A stretch of DNA of 64,000 nt from Paenibacillus sp. E222 (GTDB lineage Bacteria; Bacillota; Bacilli; Paenibacillales; Paenibacillaceae): positions 3,224,001-3,288,000 of the forward strand of contig NZ_CP058552.1 in assembly GCF_013401555.1 (NCBI RefSeq). Reading direction: 5' to 3'. A program made the position numbers and the translations under genes. The first letter of the stretch is position 1; the number at the start of each line of letters is the position of its first letter. Below the pieces are notes generated by a model. That model made no database searches and was not told where the DNA came from. It saw only the letters and a list, made by a program, of their open reading frames with translations. Below, piece by piece: positions 45,140 to 53,200 of the stretch.

Positions 45140-45439
45140 AGAAGAGTTTTTGTTGAACTTATTTTAAGAGTATAATACATCTTTAAAGTAAGACCTTATA
45201 ATAACAATTAATAATCATACACGTAAATACTTGATAAAAAAACGTCTAAACTTTCAAGACTCATCCAACTTAATCAACAAAAGGGGGATGAGTCTTCTTT
45301 TAATAGAATACGAGTTACTCAGGTATAGAGAGAATATGATTCTTTACAGGGGTATGGAATTTAGTGCGACATATAATCAGGCTCCGAGCTAATTTGGGAT
45401 AATTGAGTTGATCAACAAACATGCCGGCAGTTGAATGAA
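45140..45439 (+). other. AT-rich region with a terminator
   Basis: No gene. A rho-independent terminator (45256-45304) closes the JAMM cassette; the rest is AT-rich with traces of degenerate effector sequence from about 45360. Confidence 0.5.
45256..45304 (+). terminator. Terminator of the JAMM-like cassette
   Basis: AAGACTCATCC and GGATGAGTCTT are perfect 11-base arms, followed by TTCTTTT. Confidence 0.85.
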
Positions 45440-45690
45440 GCGCTAGAAGGTAAAACAGAATGATATCGAATATGAGATGTTTTTCGGCCCATTTTTAATG
45501 GCATTGCGAAAGATATCAGATGATTAGACCTCACCGCTGATGAGCTTGGAGACTATAACTACTGGTTGGGTCAGAACCTGACATTGGAACAGATGGAATA
45601 TCTGACACAGTTAATTTACAATCCGATCAGCGATGAGAAATTCGTAGAGAAGTAAAAGATTGGAGTAAGGAAATCAAATAAAATTGAAGG
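45440..45690 (+). pseudogene. Spike-core remnant with toxin deleted, cassette 6
   Basis: The frame 45542-45655 reads ELGDYNYWLGQNLTLEQMEYLTQ, then LIYNPISDEKFVEK, matching the core of cassette 5, and ends in a stop. Immediately after, another frame reads KDWSKEIK and stops, which looks like the last eight residues of a deleted toxin. Confidence 0.6.
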
Positions 45691-45698
45691 AGAAAACA

Positions 45699-46654
45699 AT
45701 GGTTAATTCAAAAAAATTGCAATTGGCCTACAAAAGGTATGTCAAAAATTTTGTTGATAGTAATGCTGTAAATGAATACGAAGAAGGTAAAAAAAGTTGA
45801 AATCGTCGATATTAATGATACAGAGAGTGATCATATCCTATTAATTGATATGGATAATATATCTTCCTTTTGGTTAGATGTCTGGAAAAATGACGTATTG
45901 ATAAAAAACGGTCGAGATGTGAGTGCACTAAAAAAATTCAACAAACAAAATTTTATCAGTGCATGGGTAGGCATATTTATAAAGATCGTTATCCGAATAT
46001 GAAATTGATTGATTATTCTTTGGAGTATAGCATCATTGCATTAGTTTCAATTTATACGGATGGGTAAAAGAGGAAAAGATATTTTTTGATTTTATAGTCA
46101 AATATCTTGGAGATAATTTAATGGAAGCAAATGATTGGAATCAACATATCTGGTTTTTAGTAGAGTTGTATCTACAACACACCAATCAAACAATAGAAGG
46201 AACTAATAAAAATGTTCACTTGACTGTGAAGTCCGCATTAGCAGATAAGGGGCAGCCGTGTGATTTGATTCCAGAAGAACTTGGAATATATAGAGAAGTA
46301 TTGGAACAATGGCATACGCCTAATCTGAATGAAATTACGCGTTTGATTGGAAGAATGTCTGAACATCATTCCATGCTCGCTTCAGAGTTAGGAAAATCGC
46401 TTGAGTTTGGAAATTATGATTACGCTTTTTATCCTTATGAAATTTTGTATTTGCTTCATGTGAGAAAAAAACAAGGTCTGCCCAATCCAAGTCATTTTGA
46501 TGATTTCCTGATGAACTCACCGGAGGCTAAAATGAACATTCATGATCCTGAACCGTATCCAGAGTGGGATCCCGTTCTACGAATGATTGATGACTTTTAT
46601 CGCAAAAACTATCCCGAGTATATCCCGAACCACCATGGAGTTCTGTTTGGGTAG
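45699..46654 (+). pseudogene. Broken immunity-type gene of cassette 6
   Basis: ATG 45699 is well placed behind GAAGGAG. The frame shifts at an A7 run near 45788 (GGTAAAAAAAGTTGA), continues as KVEIVDINDTESDHILLIDMDN, shifts again near 45972 (HIYKDRYPNMKLIDYSLEYS), passes one more break near 46065, and ends with the open frame 46121-46654 (NDWNQHIWFLVELYLQHTNQ ... HHSMLASELGKSLEFGNYDYAFYPYEILYLL). Together this is one protein of about 315 residues of a family I cannot name with confidence; only the last half has an open frame. Confidence 0.55.
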
Positions 46655-46671
46655 GAGAGGAGGAAGACTGC

Positions 46672-47127
46672 ATGGCAGATAAAGATTTGGTGCCCTTAAT
46701 TTTCGATGATGCAGAGGATATCGATATGATTTTGAACAATCCGGATGAATCACTGGTGTATTATAGTATGCTGAATCATGGCTTAGCGACCAAACGGTTT
46801 TTATTTCTGGACTACAAGGGAGAAGTGGATCAGGAAATCGTTAATTATGTTTTAGACTATGAGTACGCCTATGACATCGAATTGGGAACTGCAGATCAGT
46901 TAGAGGTGTTGGGAGAGTTTGACTACAAATATCTCCCTGAGAAAATTAGGGAGGTGAATAAGCTGATATCTCCAAAAGGATATGGTTTATTTTCTTATCC
47001 GACGGCAGGAGACTTCTATGTATTGTTTATTGCTGAACTTAAGCATGTGGGTGCGCTAACCCAGGTGGATTTATTAGAAGATGAAGATATTCCTGAAAGA
47101 GAGCGTCACATCCAGTTATACATTTAA
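46672..47127 (+). CDS. Hypothetical protein, immunity-like
   Basis: This 151-residue acidic soluble protein (LVPLIFDDAEDIDMILNNPDES, YAYDIELGTADQLEVLGEFDYKYLPEKI) lies 17 bases behind the previous frame and has a GAGAGGAGGA site. No family recognised. Small, acidic and inside a cassette, it may be a second immunity protein. Confidence 0.6.
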   Translation: MADKDLVPLIFDDAEDIDMILNNPDESLVYYSMLNHGLATKRFLFLDYKGEVDQEIVNYVLDYEYAYDIELGTADQLEVLGEFDYKYLPEKIREVNKLISPKGYGLFSYPTAGDFYVLFIAELKHVGALTQVDLLEDEDIPERERHIQLYI

Positions 47128-47147
47128 TTAAAATATAAGTAAGACAG

Positions 47148-47181
47148 GCTCCAGTTATATAACTGGAGCTCATTTGTTTTT
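47148..47181 (+). terminator. Terminator after cassette 6
   Basis: GCTCCAGTTAT and ATAACTGGAGC are a perfect palindrome with TCATTTGTTTTTA behind it. Confidence 0.8.
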
Positions 47182-47373
47182 AGGTTTTTATGAGGGGATC
47201 TTGTGTCTTGAGGTTCGAAACTTTGTTCATCCATATGATACATAAGAGTCTTTATGATTTTTTTCAGCGAGGTAAAATATGAAAAAATGGCTAAAAGATT
47301 TGCGAACTATATTGCATTGAGAGATACAATATTAAATGTTATAGATTATATGGATTGAAGTTTGGGAGCTAAC
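47182..47373 (+). other. AT-rich spacer before repeat copy 5
   Basis: No convincing gene. A short reading MKKWLKDLRTILH at about 47279 is too short to call. Confidence 0.4.
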
Positions 47374-47612
47374 CAGTGCTGAATGAACCCATCATTCAAC
47401 TAATAACACATACGACCCATGTAATACCCGTATTAAGATTTAGGATTTCTCCATTTCGGTTGTACCACATCAACTGTTTTAATTTTATACCCTAAATAAA
47501 GCTATACCGTTGCATCAAACAGGTTGATTATGGACAGATACCACCATGATTAACCTGTTTTATTATAATGTTTGTTTTCTTACAGTTTTTTTGAAATCAT
47601 TCACAACTGTGC
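47374..47612 (+). repeat. Terminator-repeat element, copy 5
   Basis: Follows copy 1 block by block (GAATGAACCCATCATTCAAC, CCCGTATTAAGAT, TTTTAATTTTATACCC, hairpin AACAGGTTGATTATGG / CCATGATTAACCTGTT at about 47518-47562) to ATTCACAACTGTGCCG, where spike-core DNA begins abruptly. Confidence 0.82.
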
Positions 47613-47633
47613 CGTTACAGTTATGATACCAGG

Positions 47634-47716
47634 TGGACTGGTCGGAGCCACCATTGCCGCCACAGGGCTCATCGGGGCGCTTCTAAGCTGGGCTCCTTCA
47701 AGCCTTCAGTGCAGTT
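47634..47716 (+). pseudogene. Remnant of the hydrophobic core of the spike effector
   Basis: Reads GGLVGATIAATGLIGALLSWAPSSL-like sequence, a shortened version of the hydrophobic stretch, fused by deletion to the YDYWKAQ part of the core. Confidence 0.5.
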
Positions 47717-48886
47717 ATGACTATTGGAAGGCTCAAGCTAAGCCTAGATGAAATGAAGTATCTGTCCTGGAGGCTCAAGGCTCCCATGAGCGAACAAGCC
47801 TTTGCTGAACTATGGGGTGAATACAATCAATATGATGCGACGCTAAAAGGCCTGGATACTCAAGTTAATTTTAAGAACAAGAGAGGTTCGGCAGGTGGCC
47901 TTGTAGGCCCGGTCCGGTCTATCCCGCAGGCAAGTAGAACAACGCCGCCCAAAGTGAGCACGAGCCCGTCTTCGCCCATAGTGCCCAAAGTGAAGAGCTT
48001 TGTGAAAAAGTATTGGGAAGAAAGTCAGAAGATGCGAATCGTGTCGGGTGGAGGAAGTCATTGGAGCAATAATAAGACGAACAAAACAGGTGAGACGGCT
48101 TCGGGGAATGGAAAGACAGCAAACAGTGGGGGAGGATCAACCTCTAAACCTGTAGAGAACCCGCCGAAGTCGAAAACAAGTTCGGGTAGTTCACCTTCTT
48201 CGAAAAAGAATGAAGGAAATTCAACGACAACGTCGAAATCAAGCACGACACCAAAGACGAATCCAGAAAAAAAAGAAACACCGAATGATGTGAATACGTG
48301 GAAGCCGCCAACGAAGAAAAAGGACGAAGGTAAACCGCAAGCCGATACGAAACCGCAGGAGAATCCCAAAACAACCAAACCGAAGGATGATTCGGAAGGC
48401 ACTGAGGGGACGGGTAAAGGTAACAAACCTAACCTTTATGATAAGGATGGAAATTATACGGGCGGTAGAACTCAGAAGGAGTTGGAAGACTTAGCTCGAG
48501 ATCCAGCAAGTAATGGGAAAATAGAACCTAAAAATATAAGGGAAAGGGAAGTTGGATTAGCAGTAGAAGAAAGAGGTCAATTAGGAAAGCTAATACGTGA
48601 TCCTCAAGCAGAAAATGGAGCAGAGTTTAATGATACTTCTTCAGGTTTAAAGTGGGACGTGAAAAGCTTTGAATCATACCCAAGTGGTGACAATGGAGTT
48701 CCTATAACAAATCCCAAAAAGGGTGCCTTTACTATCAAACAAGGTATGAAAAAGCTGCAAAAAGAATTTGATAATGGGAACAATGTAATTATTGACACGA
48801 GAAAAATGGAGCCTAAGCATGTTGAACAACTCAAGAAAGCAATTGATGAAGAAGGAGTAACAGATAAAATAATATGGTATCCTTGA
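47717..48886 (+). CDS. Orphan core-linker-toxin protein with PD-(D/E)XK-like nuclease domain, cassette 7
   Basis: The 389-residue open frame lacks VgrG. It contains core (LSLDEMKYLSWRLKAPMSEQAFAEL), the MRIVSGGGSHWSNNKT marker near residue 112, a Ser/Thr/Lys/Pro linker, and a final domain of about 150 residues: EVGLAVEERGQLGKLIRDPQAENG, EFNDTSSGLKWDVKSF and NNVIIDTRKMEPKHVEQL. The E...D...WDVK spacing fits a PD-(D/E)XK nuclease-type toxin. It has no good ribosome site, so it is probably silent until recombined onto the spike gene. It is the only uninterrupted orphan tip. Confidence 0.75.
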   Translation: MTIGRLKLSLDEMKYLSWRLKAPMSEQAFAELWGEYNQYDATLKGLDTQVNFKNKRGSAGGLVGPVRSIPQASRTTPPKVSTSPSSPIVPKVKSFVKKYWEESQKMRIVSGGGSHWSNNKTNKTGETASGNGKTANSGGGSTSKPVENPPKSKTSSGSSPSSKKNEGNSTTTSKSSTTPKTNPEKKETPNDVNTWKPPTKKKDEGKPQADTKPQENPKTTKPKDDSEGTEGTGKGNKPNLYDKDGNYTGGRTQKELEDLARDPASNGKIEPKNIREREVGLAVEERGQLGKLIRDPQAENGAEFNDTSSGLKWDVKSFESYPSGDNGVPITNPKKGAFTIKQGMKKLQKEFDNGNNVIIDTRKMEPKHVEQLKKAIDEEGVTDKIIWYP

Positions 48887-48898
48887 AGGGGTGGGAAA

Positions 48899-49501
48899 AT
48901 GGAAGGAAATCTTAATAGGAAGTTTGATTTGCATAAAAAATGGGTTGAGACAATTGGTAAAGAAGGGGAAATGTTAAAGTTAGATGAAGTGGACTTAAGA
49001 AGTTTTGATTTATCCCATATATTGCTTGAACAAGCATATTTAATAGAGTGTACTTTTGATGATCTCAAACTGGAAAATATCGATTTTCACACATCATTAT
49101 TAGCCTCGTCATCATTTAAAAATGCATATTTAGATAAATGTGATTTTTATAAATCAGATCTAAGATATACAAATTTTTCCGGTTGCGTCGTTAAAAACAG
49201 TAGATTTAGTAAAGGTGATTGTTGGGAAGCAATATTTAGAAATGCATATTTAGTAGATTGTAATTTGAATAATGTATCGTTTTACTTAACAGATTTTAGT
49301 TGGGCAATACTGGAAAATATAGATATAAGTGTAGCGACGTTTGAAGAAACTTTATTAAGCGGAGTGACTTTGAAAAATATTAAAGGTATAGAAGAAGCTC
49401 ATATTAAAAGTATTAATATTGGTACGTTGGATAAACCATTTTTGTTGAAATCAGATGAAGCAAAGAAATGGATGTTAGAAAAATGTGAAGTAGGTGGCTA
49501 A
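48899..49501 (+). CDS. Pentapeptide-repeat immunity protein
   Basis: 200 residues, 12 bases behind the nuclease-like toxin. Pentapeptide-like units run through the whole protein (VDLRSFDLSHILLEQAYLIEC, SDLRYTNFSGCVVKNSRFSKG, AYLVDCNLNNVSFYLTDFSWA). Right-handed quadrilateral helices can mimic DNA, which would suit blocking a nuclease. A related fold occurs at 28602 in the main block. Confidence 0.82.
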   Translation: MEGNLNRKFDLHKKWVETIGKEGEMLKLDEVDLRSFDLSHILLEQAYLIECTFDDLKLENIDFHTSLLASSSFKNAYLDKCDFYKSDLRYTNFSGCVVKNSRFSKGDCWEAIFRNAYLVDCNLNNVSFYLTDFSWAILENIDISVATFEETLLSGVTLKNIKGIEEAHIKSINIGTLDKPFLLKSDEAKKWMLEKCEVGG

Positions 49502-49512
49502 GAGGATTGGTT

Positions 49513-49725
49513 GCCAGTGCCGAGTGGAATGGGTAGCAATGCTCAATCTGACTTACCACTTATGAGCCCCATCTAAAGTTTTACTAAATATGTTTGTATG
49601 CACTTCATATGTTTTAATTTTATAACCTAAATATCACTTTTCCGTTACATCAAACAGGTTAATTATGGTCAGATACCACCATGATTGACCTGTTTTGTTT
49701 TCTTCGCTTTCTTACTGATCATTAA
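49513..49725 (+). repeat. Terminator-repeat element, copy 6
   Basis: Starts at CAGTGCCGAGTGGAAT, keeps TTTTAATTTTATAACCTAAAT and the hairpin AACAGGTTAATTATGG / CCATGATTGACCTGTT (about 49649-49695). It acts as terminator for cassette 7. Confidence 0.82.
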
Positions 49726-49774
49726 TGCGGTTGAATAATGCCATTAAGGTAAGATGCAAAGGTAATATACTATC

Positions 49775-49892
49775 TAGTTATGACAGTATAACAAGTAAAG
49801 AATTAGTTAACCTCACCCTTAAACGTATTACGAAAGAAGAACTGAGTAACTTAGGGGAAAGGGATATTATAAGAATAATTTTCGGAAGGTCA
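49775..49892 (+). pseudogene. C-terminal remnant of a small gene
   Basis: The frame SYDSITSKELVNLTLKRI, then TKEELSNLGERD and a TAA at about 49890, has no start. It is followed by a terminator, so it is the 3' end of a deleted cassette gene, the last trace of the array. Confidence 0.45.
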
Positions 49893-49893
49893 T

Positions 49894-49942
49894 AAAAGCT
49901 CACATATCTCGTTCTGTTTAGAAGAATGATGTGAGCTTTTTT
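49894..49942 (+). terminator. Terminator at the end of the cassette array
   Basis: AAAAGCTCACAT and ATGTGAGCTTTTTT are perfect arms around a 22-base loop, followed by T's. Confidence 0.85.
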
Positions 49943-50268
49943 GCGCTTTTTTTCAGAAGTTTTGTATTGAATGTAATAAGAAATTAGCATAAAAAGTAAT
50001 TTCCTTCTGAAAAAACTATCCATTTTCGAAAGTGATTTTAGGTCTAAAGATACTTGTTTCGCAAAGTTTTCTTTAAATAAAAGAGCGGAATCCTGGATTT
50101 GTAAAATAAAGTATGTAAATTAGATAATTCGGTCTATTTATATGTAAATTTTTTCGAAGATTATCAGAACATTTCAATCTATTAACATACTCAATTACCC
50201 CAATTTACATTCCATACGCTGCGGAATACGATAATCCTAATCTAATAGGAAACCGCAGGAGGTATGAA
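49943..50268 (+). promoter_or_regulatory. Upstream region of the S8 protease gene
   Basis: About 325 AT-rich bases without a gene. It should hold the promoter for the protease; the ribosome site GCAGGAGG is just before the start. No -35/-10 pair could be fixed with confidence. Confidence 0.4.
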
Positions 50269-53200
50269 ATGAAACGTAAATCAGCCCGATTGTTATCCGG
50301 TTTTATAGCAACAGGAGTCTTGTTGTCTTCTATGTTTTCCATGCCTGCTTATGCAGCGCCTGCCTATGGCGCTCTCCAGCCGAGTGAAAGCGCTAAGTCC
50401 ATTCTGCAATCTCTAACGAAGGAGGAAAGACAAGCTCTAAACCAGCTTCAAGTGATGGATGGAGAAGTTATTGACGCCAAGGTGAATACTAAAAGTTCAG
50501 ATTTGGTAAATGTGATTGTCCAATTCAAAAGTGAACCCGCTGCGGTCGCCTTGAAACGGGCTGCTTTGAACAATGAGAAGATGTCCGAGCTTACGGCGAC
50601 AAGTAAAGTGAAACAAAATCATCAGCAATTCAAGCAATACATGAAGTCTTTGCAACAAAAGAGAGATCTATCTTATGATGCTGCTTCGATCCAAATCACT
50701 CAGGAGTATGAAACCGCACTAAATGGTGTTGCTCTAACCATCCCTGGCATAGCCGTAGAGGATTTGATGAAATCTGGTGTAGTAAAAAAAGTGTGGGCTG
50801 ATCAGGAAGTGGCTCTTGATCTACCAGAGACAGACACACAAAGTCAATTTGCCACGGGAGGTGGAATGCAACCTCGAATGGCTGATAGTGTACCTTATCT
50901 TGGCATCGACAAACTTCATGAAGAGGGCATTACAGGGAAAGGAATCAAGGTCGGTGTACTGGACACCGGAATTGATTATAATCATCCGGATCTAACCGGA
51001 GCGTATAAAGGGTATCGTGCTCATGCGGGTGAAGATCCAAAACAAGTGGATCCGGCTACAGTTAAAGGTTGGGACTTTATCGATAATGATGCTGACCCGA
51101 TGGAGACGACCTATGAAGATTGGGAAAATTCGGGCTATAAGGAGCAAGGTGTATTAGCAGAAGCTTATTATACTTCCCATGGAACACACGTATCGGGAAC
51201 CATCGCTGGCCAAGCCAAAAATGACGTGGGGTATGCTGTAAAAGGTGTTGCTCCAGATGTAGACTTATATGTGTATCGTGTACTTGGCCCTGGTGGAAGT
51301 GGTGACATGAGTGGCATTATTGCCGGAATAGACAAAGCCATTGAAGATGAACTTGATGTTATCAATCTATCGTTAGGGGCTGCTACGAATGATCCGCTGG
51401 ATCCTTCTTCGATTGCACTGAATAATGCGATGCTGCAAGGCGTGGTGAGTATGGTTGCCGCAGGTAATGATGGACCCAATGAAGGTACGTTAGGTACACC
51501 AGGAGCGAGCGCACTGGCCATTACGATTGGTGCTTCCGATGTTCCGTTAACTATTCCTACGGCTACTGTGACTTTGGATGTGTATAGCAATTCAGGTGCG
51601 GGAGAGACAGAGGAAACACCTGTAATGGAAGAAGAAGCATCTTCTGAGGGTGAGGAAACATCTGTAGAGGAGCAAGAAGAAACACCTGTAGTAGAAGATG
51701 AGGCATCCGCAGAGGAAGAAGAAACTCCTGTAGTGGATGAAGAAGCTCGACCAACAGCAGAAGAACCTTCTTTAGCAGATGAAGAAGCTCCACCAGCAGA
51801 AGATACACCTGCATTAGAAGAAGAAGTACCAGCAGTAGGAGAAGAAGCGCCAACGAAAGAAGCACCTGCTGCAACTTATACTGAGGAGTTACCTCTGTTT
51901 GGTAAAGACTTTACTGATAATCTGACCACCCTTGAAGGCAAAACCTACGAACTTGTTTATGCAGGGCTTGGTAATGCTTTTGATTTTGAAGGTATTGATG
52001 TACAAGGCAAAGTGGCCCTTATCTCTCGGGGGGAAATTGCACTCGATGCCAAGATCGTCAACGCAAGAAAAGCAGGGGCGGCAGCAGCAATTATTTATAA
52101 TAATGTTGAAGGAACAATCCCAAATTATTTGGGTGAAATGAACGGGTATATTCCTACGTTCCAAATGATGAGAGAGCTTGGAGAAAAACTAAAAGAGTTG
52201 AACGGCGTGACGGTAACCTTTGGCGCAGCAGGCCAAACCGTTACGGAAGGAAATAAACTGGCCGATTTCAGTTCCCGAGGTCCAGCTTCCGTGAATGATG
52301 ATATTAAACCCGATATTGTAGCTCCGGGCGTAGCTGTTTTTTCGACCTATCCTGTATTTGTGAATGATCATACGGGTGAGAATTATAACATTGCCTATGC
52401 AAGAATTTCGGGTACTTCCATGGCAACCCCGCATATGGCGGGTATTGCTGCACTTTTGCTCCAGGCACATGAAGAATATACACCTTTTGATGTAAAGACT
52501 GCTCTAATGAATACAGCTGTCGATCTGAACGGGAATTATTCCGTGTATGAAGTAGGGGCAGGCCGAGTAGATCCTTACCGGGCAGTCCACACATCCATAT
52601 TTGCCAAAGTTCAGGATAAAACGATTCACTTCTCCAATGACGAATCCATCCTGATTGATGAAATTACAGGTTCCATCGTATTTGATAGTGCATATTTGGA
52701 AGAAGACGGCCAGGGAATCGTATCTGACAGCCGGACAGTTAAGGTAGAGAATAAAGGGGACCTTGCCAAGACGTATAACACTTCCATGAAGCTGTTAAAC
52801 GATATGAACTTAAATGTTCATCTTCCAGAATCCATTACTGTAAGTGGCGGAAGTACGGAAGAGATGACTGTTTCAGTGGATATACCACAGGACACGCCGA
52901 GCGGCCGTTATGAAGGATATGTATATCTGGATACGGAAAATGCGGCGGATCATATTCAGATCCCATTCTCCATCCGCATTAGCGAAAAGGGCATTACTTC
53001 GGTGGAGATGATTCCGCCATCCGTTACAAACGATACCCCATTCCATCAGTTTCTGAACCGGATGACACTGAGTGCCATTCTTTTGGGCAGTCCCATTGAT
53101 TCTGTAGATGTATTGCTGAAGGATCGCGAAACTGGCGAGGAAATCGGGTTTGTAGGTACCTTGAATTCGCAGTCCCTGCTACCGGGAGTGGAATATCTGA

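Noticed and set aside
30676..49501. LXG/type VII secretion toxin array
   Set aside because: No LXG or WXG100 domain is present; the N-terminal part of the only complete toxin is VgrG and a DUF4280 tip gene is adjacent.
34303..49725. CRISPR array
   Set aside because: The repeats are large, widely spaced and not separated by unique short spacers.
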